Origin: an uncultured Eubacteriales bacterium
GTDB lineage: Bacteria; Bacillota; Clostridia; Oscillospirales; Acutalibacteraceae
NCBI GenBank assembly: GCA_934725425.1
Contig: CAKVAX010000004.1
Coordinates: 62,001 to 126,000, forward strand
Reading direction: 5' to 3'
DNA: 64,000 bases
The translations under genes and the position numbers were made by a program. The notes beneath the pieces were generated by a model. It made no database searches. It was not told the DNA's origin and saw only the letters and a program-made list of their open reading frames with translations. Below, piece after piece: positions 27,560-37,200 of the stretch; positions within the stretch are counted from its first letter, which is position 1; each line of letters begins with the position of its first letter.

Positions 27560-29521
27560 ATGGATAAAAAATATTCAAATTCACAATTAAGTGAAGAAAA
27601 TTTAGAAGAAGTTGCAGGAGGAAAAGGTGAACTGAAAAAGGGTTCCGCTGCTCTGATGAGCTCTTTGATGCTCCTTAGCGGTGCTCAAGGATTGTCAGCT
27701 CACGGTAACAATATGAGCTCGGGTTCCGGACAAACAATTTCCACAACCGATTCAGGTTTACACAAGAAAGGAAAAATAGATTCTTTAAAAGAAAAATTCA
27801 AAGGATTTTTCACAAAACAAAATTTAAAAAAGTATGGAATTCCTGCCGGAATGATCGGTGGAGGCACCGCAGCAGTCGGAGGCATCGGAATGCTGATTTA
27901 TAAAGCTCTCCGTAGTCCGTCCAATCCAAGAAGCAAACAAATGCTTTTAGACAACCTAAAAAGAGCTCCGGGTGCAACAATTAAGGACCGCATTATTAGC
28001 GTAAGCAAAGAACTTTTGCCGGAAGTAGACGATACAAATTTTGTAGAACGCCTTAAGAAAAGTGTTCCTGACGCAAAATTACATGATACACTGGAGAAAG
28101 TATTGAATTTAGATGCAGAATCTTCTTTCTCAAAGAACATACAAGCGCTAAACGATGCAATTTTTGACATCGCCGCTGAAAGTTTGGGAATATTATCCAC
28201 AAAAAATCACGTACCGTCAAAGGCTGTTCAGGCGAGCCTGAGAAAGGAACTTATATTCTTACAAAAAAATGATGTATTTTCTCAAATTTCAAAAATAACT
28301 TCATCTATTGAAAATAAAACTGAAAGTAAAAAATCGCCTCTAGACGATATCAATATTTTAGAAGCTCTAAGAAATACCCCGGGGAAAACCGTTGCTGAAC
28401 GCATATTTGAATTACTGAAAAAGGATTCCAAGGCAGTTATTTTCGAGGATTCAGGCAAGTTGATTGACACTTTTGGCAACAGATTTGGCTTCATTATACC
28501 GGCTTTACTACATGCAGATGCAGAAAAAATGCTTAACAATGAAGTTTCACAGGAACTAATCAATGCCGTGGCAAAGGATGCCATCAAAATGCAAAAATTA
28601 GGAGATAAAACATTATTAAGCTCTCCTGAAAACGAATCCGAAACCATGAAAGTTCTTTTATCAATGAGAAAAAATAACAAAGACATGCAGCTGAGAATAA
28701 TGAAGATTGCTGAAGAAAAACCTGAAATAAAATCTATTTCCGATAAGTCAGAAAAAAATAATAAAATCGCGAAAATAGCCAACAATATATCATCAACAAT
28801 TGCAGACAAATCAATGACAGAAGATCAAATAAAAGGAGAAATTACTAAAAATTTACCTGAAGCTTCCAAAGACGACGTGAAATTTATTATCGATAGTTTA
28901 CCTCAAATACGTGCTGAGAACGAGAAAATTTTTGAAATATTTAAAATTGAAGAAGGTGATGTTCCGGGAGAAGTGCTCGATAACATGCCAGATAGTGACG
29001 AGCAGAACGACAATGAGGGAGAACAGGCAAAAGCAGATAAAGATGCAGAAGCTCCTGAAGCAGAAGTAAAAGTGGAAGCTCCAAAAGCCGATACCGAAAA
29101 TCACGCGGCTGAGGTAACAGAGGCGAATCCAAATAAAGCGGCTCGAGAAGCCAGAGCAAAGAAAGCTGTTGTTAAAACTCTTGGCGAAATCAACAGTACT
29201 TCCACCGAAGGTATATTTAATAATAAGAGCAAAGCACTAAGCGATTATATTGCAAAAAATATCAAAACTATCTTTCTTGATACAGATAACAACAGTCCTG
29301 AAATAAAATTATCGAACGTAGATCACATTAAACGTCTCATAAATGAATATAAAATCAGCCCGGATGTTAAAGAAAAGTACAACAAATTCAATTTCGACCA
29401 AAGAAGAAACACAATTTGGGGCAATTTACAGTCAAAAGACAGCTCTGATTTTAAAGAAAAACTCGGAGCAGAACTACAAAAACTCTATGAATATCTCCTT
29501 GAAAAAAGCGGAACTCAGTAA
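27560..29521 (+). CDS. 653-residue protein with a double-glycine leader
   Basis: It begins behind AAAGGAGG. Residues 1-21 form a bacteriocin-type leader, LSEENLEEVAGG, with Gly20-Gly21. A hydrophobic signal-like stretch (29-48, ending LSAHG) and a Ser/Gly linker follow. Then come a basic region and a Gly-rich hydrophobic segment (93-117, GMIGGGTAAVGGIGMLIYKA). The rest is helical and polar, with an internal repeat: LDNLKRAPGATIKDRI (about 130) matches ILEALRNTPGKTVAERI (about 266). An acidic Ala/Glu-rich linker lies near 475-510. Double-glycine leaders are normally cut by C39-peptidase ABC exporters, usually on short peptides, so a cargo of over 600 residues is unusual. Function unknown; export inferred. 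Confidence 0.75.
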   Translation: MDKKYSNSQLSEENLEEVAGGKGELKKGSAALMSSLMLLSGAQGLSAHGNNMSSGSGQTISTTDSGLHKKGKIDSLKEKFKGFFTKQNLKKYGIPAGMIGGGTAAVGGIGMLIYKALRSPSNPRSKQMLLDNLKRAPGATIKDRIISVSKELLPEVDDTNFVERLKKSVPDAKLHDTLEKVLNLDAESSFSKNIQALNDAIFDIAAESLGILSTKNHVPSKAVQASLRKELIFLQKNDVFSQISKITSSIENKTESKKSPLDDINILEALRNTPGKTVAERIFELLKKDSKAVIFEDSGKLIDTFGNRFGFIIPALLHADAEKMLNNEVSQELINAVAKDAIKMQKLGDKTLLSSPENESETMKVLLSMRKNNKDMQLRIMKIAEEKPEIKSISDKSEKNNKIAKIANNISSTIADKSMTEDQIKGEITKNLPEASKDDVKFIIDSLPQIRAENEKIFEIFKIEEGDVPGEVLDNMPDSDEQNDNEGEQAKADKDAEAPEAEVKVEAPKADTENHAAEVTEANPNKAAREARAKKAVVKTLGEINSTSTEGIFNNKSKALSDYIAKNIKTIFLDTDNNSPEIKLSNVDHIKRLINEYKISPDVKEKYNKFNFDQRRNTIWGNLQSKDSSDFKEKLGAELQKLYEYLLEKSGTQ

Positions 29522-29528
29522 AAAAACA

Positions 29529-29556
29529 GCCACCCATGATTGGGTGGCGTTTTTAT
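29529..29556. terminator. Bidirectional terminator between convergent genes
   Basis: A 7-bp stem GCCACCC / GGGTGGC with loop ATGATT. It has a T-run on the + side and a T-run (AAAAAA on +) on the other, serving both the double-glycine protein gene and the glycan operon. Confidence 0.9.
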
Positions 29557-31007
29557 TTTTTATAATTCATATAGCACATCGTGTAAGCCAAGATGCTCCA
29601 GAAAAATCCCACCATGAATGTCATGTCGAAGATGATGGCTTTTTCGAGCAAGCAGTACCCGCAATAGGCAACCAATGCCGAAAACAGTTTGGAAAACACG
29701 CCAAAATGCGGCAACTCACAGCAAAAAAACAAATGCTTGCAAACATCTAAGGCGACCAAAATCGAAAAAATCATAAATATTCCGAATCCAAGCACTCCTG
29801 TGCTCACTAAAATAGTAAAATAAGCGTTATGCAAATCTAAATTTATAAGCCCGCCTTTTATATATTTTTTGCCGTACTTAATTAAATTTGCTCGGCCTAT
29901 ACCGATTATAGGGTGGTGCTTAAATATTTCAAGACCTTGTTTAAAAAGCGTAATTCTGCCGCTGCTGACGTCATAGTGTTCATGGCGGCCAATGGTCAGT
30001 TCGTTTATATTTTCGATATCGGATTTATATTCGGGAGGATCCCCGGGGTCGACAAGTTCTATATCCTTGTTGTTTTCTATCTCTATTTTTTCGGATGAAG
30101 ATTTAAATTCTTCTTCATATCTATAAACTCCTGTTATCGTGTGACCGATAAAGCTTTGGCATATATCCCTAAGGGAAAAGCACGTTATCATTATGGTTAC
30201 ACAATATATCACGGCGACAATTATGCTTGCGATAAACTTAATAGTATAAGAAAATTTATTTTTAAAAAACATACCGCAAAGAACCCTTATCGTGCTGTAA
30301 ATAATCAAAAAAAGCAACGAAGCATTGGAATCAGACAGGAAAAGGCATATGCATGATATAACCGCAGCAAAAATAATCACAAAAATATTAAGGCTCGTCA
30401 ATTTAATTTTTTTTCTCATATATTTATCCAGCAAAATATCGCTGGCGACCATACATTCAATCATGGAAAACGCCAAGATATTCGAGTTGGTGTAAATTCC
30501 GATAAGGCGATTGCAATAAATTCCCAAATGGTAACCAAAAAGCGAACCTTCTCCCTGCCAAAACAGAGTTGCAACCGAAGAAAGTGCTCCTACTAAGCCG
30601 AAATATACAAAAAATTTTAGAAGAAAAATCATTTCTTTTTCAAAATTTTTGGAAGATTCAGCAGTATACATTCCATAAAACATAAAAAAGCACACAGCAG
30701 TGCAATAAGCAAGGGCTATATTCGGGATAAACCAAATAGAAAAATGCACTGCGGAAGTTACCACCATCAGAATTAAAAATGAAAGCAATAAGCTTTTGTA
30801 TTTTATTTTAAAAATGCGTTTGCTTAAAAAGTAATTATTTATGAGTATAAAAAGTCCCCACATCAAAAGAATGCATTTTACTGCGCCAAATGCTATATCT
30901 ACAAATGCAAGCATCTCAAAAGACAAAGTCATTATGAAAAGTTTTCTGAACAGCGACTCATCCACGACATTATCGCAAAAACTTTGCTTAGTGTAAGATT
31001 TTAACAA
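29553..31007 (-). CDS. O-antigen ligase / polymerase-like membrane protein
   Basis: 484 residues with about ten or more hydrophobic segments. A large extracytoplasmic loop (about 300-360, rich in Glu, Asp and Lys) is followed by the Wzy_C-type signature GLEIFKHHPIIGIGRANL and LHNAYFTILVSTGVLG, typical of the O-antigen ligase family. It would polymerise or transfer a glycan on a lipid carrier at the outer face of the membrane. Last gene of a three-gene leftward operon with a sugar transferase and an aminotransferase. Confidence 0.85.
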   Translation of the reverse strand: MLKSYTKQSFCDNVVDESLFRKLFIMTLSFEMLAFVDIAFGAVKCILLMWGLFILINNYFLSKRIFKIKYKSLLLSFLILMVVTSAVHFSIWFIPNIALAYCTAVCFFMFYGMYTAESSKNFEKEMIFLLKFFVYFGLVGALSSVATLFWQGEGSLFGYHLGIYCNRLIGIYTNSNILAFSMIECMVASDILLDKYMRKKIKLTSLNIFVIIFAAVISCICLFLSDSNASLLFLIIYSTIRVLCGMFFKNKFSYTIKFIASIIVAVIYCVTIMITCFSLRDICQSFIGHTITGVYRYEEEFKSSSEKIEIENNKDIELVDPGDPPEYKSDIENINELTIGRHEHYDVSSGRITLFKQGLEIFKHHPIIGIGRANLIKYGKKYIKGGLINLDLHNAYFTILVSTGVLGFGIFMIFSILVALDVCKHLFFCCELPHFGVFSKLFSALVAYCGYCLLEKAIIFDMTFMVGFFWSILAYTMCYMNYKK

Positions 31008-31031
31008 TTTTATTTTATCTCCCCTTTAAAA

Positions 31032-32228
31032 TTAAATATTTTCCTTTACCTTTTCTATCACATAATCTACGTCGTCACTTGTCAAAAGGTTGTGAAGCGG
31101 CAATGTTACTTCATTTTCGAACAAGTGGTAAGCGTTTTTATAATCATTAATGTCAAAGCCCATATTTTTGTAAGCTGTAAGCATCGGAAGGGGCTTGTAA
31201 TGAACATTGGAAGCAATGCCCTCCAGAGCAAGATTTTCGATGAATTTATTCCTGAAATCCATATCCTTGCCGAGCAATCTCATGATGTAAAGATGACAGC
31301 TGGAGGTTGAATTTTCGCATAAATGAGGCAAAAATGATATATTTTCATCAGCAAAAGCATCGTTATATTTTTTTACTATTTCGCGGCGTGTTTTTAGGAT
31401 ATCGTTATATCTTTCGAGCTGAGATAACCCTATAGCTGCGTTTATATCGGTCATATTGCATTTATATGCGGGCCAAATTATATCATATTCCCAGCAGCCG
31501 GCTTTTAATTTGGATAAAGCGTCTTTATTTTGCCCGTGCAAAGATAGGAGCATGAAATTTTTATAAATTTCTTCGTCGCTTATTCCGTCCATGCCAAGCC
31601 AGGTAACGGCGCCGCCTTCGGCTGTGGTTAAATTTTTAACCGCATGAAAAGAAAAACATGTGAAATCCGCCACAGAACCTGACCTTTTATTATTCCTGCA
31701 AGCCCCGAAAGAATGCGCTCCGTCGGCCACCACCGCAATTCTCCCCATGGCCTCTTGAACCCCATTCAAGGGTTTGAAAATATTCTTTTTATTTTCGATT
31801 ATTTTAAATATGGTGTCGTAATCGCACATCACTCCGCCTAAGTCTACAGGGATTATCGCTTTGGTGTTTGGAGTTATGGCTTTTTCGAGCTTTTCGTAAT
31901 CCATTTCGAAAGAATTTTGCTGAGTATCGATGAGAACGGGTTTTGCACCCACATGGCAAATAACGCTGCAAGAAGCGGTATAGGTGTATGCGCTCGTGAT
32001 TACTTCATCGCCGGGACCTATGCCTAAAAGCCTTAGGGTCATTTCAAGGCATGCAGTGGCGGAATTTAAACAAACTGCTTTATTTGTGCCGCAATATGAG
32101 GCGATTTTTTCTTCGAAAAGCTTGGTTTTCGGGCCTGTGGTTATCCATCCTGACTTTAATGTTTCAACTACGCTTTCTATTTCTTTTTCGGTGATATCCG
32201 GTGGTGAAAATTTAATCGTACGTTTCAT
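31032..32228 (-). CDS. DegT/DnrJ/EryC1-type sugar aminotransferase
   Basis: 398 residues, a PLP-dependent fold-I enzyme that makes amino sugars from nucleotide keto-sugars. It shows GWITTGPKTKLFEEK, SATACLEMTLRLLGIGPGDE, VADGAHSFGA and the PLP-lysine region FSFHAVKNLTTAEGGAV. A UDP-sugar aminotransferase acting before the neighbouring sugar transferase would fit, but the substrate is not determined. Confidence 0.92.
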   Translation of the reverse strand: MKRTIKFSPPDITEKEIESVVETLKSGWITTGPKTKLFEEKIASYCGTNKAVCLNSATACLEMTLRLLGIGPGDEVITSAYTYTASCSVICHVGAKPVLIDTQQNSFEMDYEKLEKAITPNTKAIIPVDLGGVMCDYDTIFKIIENKKNIFKPLNGVQEAMGRIAVVADGAHSFGACRNNKRSGSVADFTCFSFHAVKNLTTAEGGAVTWLGMDGISDEEIYKNFMLLSLHGQNKDALSKLKAGCWEYDIIWPAYKCNMTDINAAIGLSQLERYNDILKTRREIVKKYNDAFADENISFLPHLCENSTSSCHLYIMRLLGKDMDFRNKFIENLALEGIASNVHYKPLPMLTAYKNMGFDINDYKNAYHLFENEVTLPLHNLLTSDDVDYVIEKVKENI

Positions 32229-32240
32229 TTTTAGATCTCC

Positions 32241-32924
32241 TTACTTAGCCAGTACGGCTATGACGGTTTTTATAATTACTTTAAAATCATAAATAACGCT
32301 AAATTTTTTTATATAATCAAGGTTGTATTTCATTTTTTCCGGCAAAATTTCTTGAACATAAACCTCGTCGGGATTTTTTGCATTTTCCAAGAGTTTGGCT
32401 TCGTCTTTGTAGAGGATACTTGCGGTGGAAGTGACTCCTGCGGGAATAAGTAAAGTTGCGAGCATTTCGGGGGTGTATTCTTTTACATAGCGCACAACTT
32501 CGGGTCTGGGGCCTACAAAAGACAGGTCACCTTTTATTATATTAAAAATTTGAGGGAATTCATCAATGCGCAATTTTCTTAACCATTTGCCGCATTTTGT
32601 TATTCTCAAATCTTCACCGGTAGTTACTTGAGCGCCCAATTTTTCTGCGTTTTCAACCATTGTTCTGAATTTAAAAATTTCAAAAACTCTTCCACCTTCG
32701 GTCACTCTTTTTTGCTTAAAAATTATTTTCCCCGGCGAATCTAATTTTATAATCATGGCAACGATAATCATCAGCGGAGATGAAATTAAAGCAAAAAAAA
32801 TTGAAAAAACCAAATCAAAAATCCTCTTAAATATGAGAGAATATTTTTTTGACTGCAGTATATCGTAATATGCTTTTACTTTTTCATTTTTCATATTTTC
32901 AGGAAGATTTTCCCAAGAAATCAA
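32241..32924 (-). CDS. Undecaprenyl-phosphate sugar transferase
   Basis: About 228 residues. An N-terminal membrane helix (FDLVFSIFFALISSPLMIIV) precedes the bacterial sugar transferase domain with FKQKRV, FKFRTM, LRKLRIDEFPQIFNIIKGDL and SFVGPRPE. It transfers the first sugar phosphate to undecaprenyl phosphate to start a surface glycan. The start is uncertain: a TTG at 32924 has the best distance to AGAGGTG, a GTG at 32936 lies within that site, and an ATG lies further in. Confidence 0.93.
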   Translation of the reverse strand: MISWENLPENMKNEKVKAYYDILQSKKYSLIFKRIFDLVFSIFFALISSPLMIIVAMIIKLDSPGKIIFKQKRVTEGGRVFEIFKFRTMVENAEKLGAQVTTGEDLRITKCGKWLRKLRIDEFPQIFNIIKGDLSFVGPRPEVVRYVKEYTPEMLATLLIPAGVTSTASILYKDEAKLLENAKNPDEVYVQEILPEKMKYNLDYIKKFSVIYDFKVIIKTVIAVLAK

Positions 32925-32960
32925 AATATAAATCACCTCTTAAAAATAGTTACAATTTAA

Positions 32961-32989
32961 ATTATACCCATATTATACTTCTTTTTCAA
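32961..32989 (-). promoter_or_regulatory. Promoter of the surface-glycan operon
   Basis: TTGAAA and TATAAT spaced by 17 bases, leftward, just upstream of the sugar transferase gene. Confidence 0.75.
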
Positions 32990-33060
32990 CAAAAGTGAAT
33001 AACCACTCAAAATTTTGGCGAAGATAAATATGAATAAAATTCAAAAAGGTGGTTTAAAAT

Positions 33061-33732
33061 ATGGCAGTAGCACTGATAAGAACAATTATACTTTATGCGT
33101 TTATAATCTTCGCGATAAAAATGATGGGAAAAAGGCAAATAAGCGATTTGCAAACTTCGGAACTTGTAATCACGATTTTAATTTCAAACATAGCGGCAAT
33201 TCCTATGCAAAACACCGCTCAACCGCTACTCACAGGGATAATTCCGATTTTGGTTTTGATATGCTGCGAGATACTGGCATCATTTTTAATGCTCAAAAAC
33301 TTAAAAATACGCCAACTGATTTGCGGAAAGCCGATTATTGTGATAAATGAAGGAAAAATAGACCAAAAAGCAATGGAATATTTAAGACTTAGCACAGAGG
33401 ACCTATCAGAACAACTTAGGCAACTTGATGTATTTTCGCTGGACGATGTTTGGTTTGCAATAATGGAGACGAATGGTCAAATGAGTGTAATGAAAAAATC
33501 CGAGAAGCAGCCTCCGGATGCAATGACTTTAAAACTTAAAGTTCCTGACGGCGAACTGGAAACTGTGGTTGTAAGTGACGGAATCATTTCGGAATCTTCG
33601 CTTCAAAGATGTGATTTGAGCAAAGATTGGTTGAGTGAAATTTTTAAAAAAGAAAAAGTAAAACTGGAAGATATTTTTATAATGACCGCTAAAAAATCAA
33701 AACAATACAAAATTATAAAAAAGGAGAAATAA
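33061..33732 (+). CDS. DUF421 (YetF-like) membrane protein
   Basis: 223 residues. Three hydrophobic segments lie in the first 80 residues (LIRTIILYAFIIFAIKMMGK, ITILISNIAAIPM, IPILVLICCEILASFLML). The soluble YetF domain follows, with PIIVINEGKI, LRQLDVFSLDDVWFAIMETNGQ and MSVMKK. The family is linked to the spore or vegetative membrane in Firmicutes, with no clear activity. Strong AAGGTGG site. It is followed 1 base later by the DUF4363 gene. Confidence 0.9.
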   Translation: MAVALIRTIILYAFIIFAIKMMGKRQISDLQTSELVITILISNIAAIPMQNTAQPLLTGIIPILVLICCEILASFLMLKNLKIRQLICGKPIIVINEGKIDQKAMEYLRLSTEDLSEQLRQLDVFSLDDVWFAIMETNGQMSVMKKSEKQPPDAMTLKLKVPDGELETVVVSDGIISESSLQRCDLSKDWLSEIFKKEKVKLEDIFIMTAKKSKQYKIIKKEK

Positions 33733-33733
33733 A

Positions 33734-34123
33734 ATGAAAAAATTAGTATGGACATCAATTTTATCGGGTTTTGCAGTTGTACTATGCGTTCTGTGCATGT
33801 TTTATGTGATGACGATTTCAGATAAAGCCGCTGCCTCGGTAAAAAATATTCAAAACAGCTTTTCGAATTCTCAATTTAATGCCGCCGAAGCAGAAGCTGA
33901 AGAACTGGATGAATTTTGGGAAAATAACCACACAATGCTTTCGATTATAATTCACCATGATATGCTCGAAGAAATTGAGGAATCTATAAGCCTTATAAAA
34001 AGCACGGTAAAAACTTCGGAGGACTCGAACGACCCGGATTTTTGGCTGGAATCATCAAGTGCTTTGGTGGAGCTCAAAAATTTGAGAGAAGTAGAAATAC
34101 CCACGCTTGGGAATATTCTTTAA
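33734..34123 (+). CDS. DUF4363 membrane-anchored protein
   Basis: 129 residues with an N-terminal signal anchor (about 5-28, WTSILSGFAVVLCVLCMFYV) and a helical extracytoplasmic part. DUF4363 proteins commonly follow DUF421 genes in Clostridia, and the gene pair here is directly adjacent with AAAGGAG at good spacing. The role is unknown. Confidence 0.82.
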   Translation: MKKLVWTSILSGFAVVLCVLCMFYVMTISDKAAASVKNIQNSFSNSQFNAAEAEAEELDEFWENNHTMLSIIIHHDMLEEIEESISLIKSTVKTSEDSNDPDFWLESSSALVELKNLREVEIPTLGNIL

Positions 34124-34148
34124 AATAAAATATTTCGCACAATAAAAG

Positions 34149-34170
34149 CCGACCCATGTGGGTCGGTTTT
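34149..34170. terminator. Bidirectional terminator
   Basis: A 7-bp stem CCGACCC / GGGTCGG with loop ATGT. A T-rich tract follows in both directions, between the DUF4363 gene and the convergent 1073-residue protein gene. Confidence 0.9.
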
Positions 34171-34233
34171 GTTTTAGGGATTATCCTTACTCCGGGTTTT
34201 CGAACGGTTGTTAATTTCAATTATTATCGTTTT

Positions 34234-37200
34234 TTATTTTTTCATTCGGGCAAATTTAGCCTTCACCTTGGCTATAACGCCTATCTTTTTATCAAAGTTA
34301 CTCATTATAAGCGTGGTGCCTCCGCGTTTTATAAAGTGTCTAAATTCCTCATTAGCTTTATTTTTAATTTGTTTAATAAGCGCTTCACCACTAACATTGC
34401 CCTTAGCCGCATTTTTTATAACTTTACGAACTGTTGAAGCTTTTCTAATAAAATCATCTTTATTTCCCGATGTATCCCTTATTCCGCCGTCTTTAAGACC
34501 ATCACAGGCATCCGCAACTTCTTTAGGTTTTAAATAAGCCATACTGACAAATAATACACCCATTGCTGCACGCTTTTCCTTTTCGTCGTCATTGTCGCCA
34601 CCACCGCTGCACCTCAGTAAGTTACTGCTACTTAAAGATTTTAATAACGCCTCTTTATAAAGACGATCCAATTTCATATTTGTATTAACAGTGTTATATA
34701 ATTGTACTTGATCAAACTTCCCCTGAGGTCCAAAATAGTTCTTTGCAACTTTCTCGAAAAATCCCTTGATTTCTTTATTAATTTTTTCTTGGTTGTCTTC
34801 TTTAATTTCCAAATATGCATCCAACTTGGGTTCTTCTTCGGGTTTAGATTTCTTTTTCTTTGAGAAAACCCCTCCTAAAGTACGTTTAATTTTACTACCT
34901 ACGCCGGATTTTTTCTTTTTTGATACAGAGCCCTCATTATTTTCTTGAGTATCCTCATCTGCTTTAGCTTTTAAAATTGCCAGTGCGTTTTTCATGTAAC
35001 GTAATATTTTGTTAATCAAGACATAGATTCTTTCTATGAGTGTATCTACCTGGTCAAGATATTCTTCGTAATTCTGGTTAAATTTTATACTGTAATCAAT
35101 TTCGTCTCTAACAACATTTAATTCTTCCCAAATACCCTTTAAAGCACTTTGGTATTCAGCTTTATGGTTTTTCGGTAAAAACTCCATGTATCGATTCTCT
35201 AAATTATACAAACATCTTAATGCTTCTCTAATATCAATCTTTTCTGTGTCATGTACTACGATGTCATCTTTACGATTTAACCAAATATCGCTACAATCTT
35301 CCCCAAGCGCTTCTTGACTCATTTTTTTAAAATCTTCAGACGAAATTTTTTCGGAACTGTTAAAAAATATTCGACAATTCTCTGCAAAAGCATTATATTT
35401 TCTTATCCACGTATTAACTTTGATTACAAGGTCTGTTTCTTTCTGTGATCTTCCTCCGGACATATATCCTCTGTTTAAAAGTACTCTATTGAATTTTTGT
35501 AGTGTATCTAAAAGCAGTGTATACATAGTACTTATAGAAGCTTCTATAATATTATGCTCTTTTGCTCCTTCCATTTCCTCATTTGTATCTATTCCACCTT
35601 CGAGAACCTCTCTGGTACTTTTACACGTAGAAACATAACCAGCATCGGCATAAGGAGCAAATACGTCTGCTGCCTCAAGGTACCTACTCAGTAAAGCTTT
35701 TAATCCGATACCGTTTTCAACTTGTTTGAGTTTATCTCCCGGATTAAATCCTTTTTCCCATTCTTCAACACTATAGCCAATTTCACTTATAGTGTTCTCC
35801 ATATTTGTCTTAAAAATTTCCCCAAAGGATGTAATTCTATTATAATCCTCTACAAATTCTTCATACCCTTTCATGATTCTATTAAAGCTCTTAATTTCTC
35901 TTTCGGAAGCCTTCTCGTCCTGAGGCAACTCTTTTTCTACGTCAGACGGCTTTTCATCGTCCGAGGGTTTTTGTACTTCTTTGTACGCTAGGTTAACTTG
36001 AAAGTCTTCTTCCGAAAAAACCGGTTCTTCTTCGGAAGCCTTCTCCTCCTGAGGTAACTCTTTTTCTACGTCAGACGGCTTTTCATCGCCCGAGGGCTTT
36101 TGTACTTCTTTGTACGCTGGGTTAACTTGAAAATCTTCTTTTGAAAAAACCGGTTCTTCATTCTCTTTTACTTGTGGTGTGGCGGTTTTATATCTCCCTT
36201 TAATTTTCTTCATATAAAATTCAATTTTAGGTAATTTTGATCCCTCGGGGATACCATATTTATTAAATTTTACCAACTTATAAGTAGCTCTGCTATCCGT
36301 AAACTCACACTCAATTCCTTCCGGATAAGACTTACCTTTTTCAAATTGTAAGTAAATCGGGCCACCCAAAGCTACTGCAGACAATTTACTCTCAAAAGTT
36401 GTATAGTTGCTAAACGCTAGAGGATCTCCATTCTGTGCAGACACAAATTGTCCTATTTTATTATCGGTTGATTTTTCGTGTACGTACCAATAGTCACCTT
36501 TTCTAACCAAAATATACGGAGCTTTGGTTTTTCCTAATCGGTCAGCCGTCTTACTTGAATCAACAGTAGAATCGGCTTTAGAAGATTTAACGTCAACTTC
36601 ATTAGGTGTTTTATTTTCATCAACAGAATATCCAATCGTAGAACTCTCAAGCTTAATTTCTGCATACTTTTGATAATTTCCCTTACCATCAGTAAAATAA
36701 AGTGTACACTCTCCCCCGGGGAATTCAGAACTACCGATCAAATCCGAAACTTTACCCACCTCATCAGGACGTGTAAAAATGTCAAACTTAGCCTCACCAA
36801 TTTTATATTTACTGCCAATATTAAGCATCGTCATATTTTTAAGTTGTTCCAGATTTTCTAAGCTATTTAGTTTTCCCAGATGAATAATACTCGGATCATT
36901 CTTAATGTCGCCGCCGCCATCTAGTATATTCAAATCTCTCAGTTCATCAATAAGTGACTTCTTTTCCTGGGGAGTAAGTCCTTCTCCATTCTCACCAAGT
37001 TTTCCAATTTTCTCCTTTACAGAATCTGAAGGGGTCAGCCTTTTAAGATCTAAAAAACATTTACCGTCTATGTCCCTCAAGATACCATTAAGCTCCTCAA
37101 TGTTATTTTCATTAACCCTGAAATTTTGAAGCTTTTTAAATGTCTCATCCTCTACAAACGTTTTAAGTCTTGAAATCCTTTCTCGACTATCTTTATATTT

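Noticed and set aside
28282..28809. A 175-codon open frame on the - strand within the double-glycine protein gene
   Set aside because: It is antisense to a gene with clear promoter and ribosome site and has no binding site of its own.
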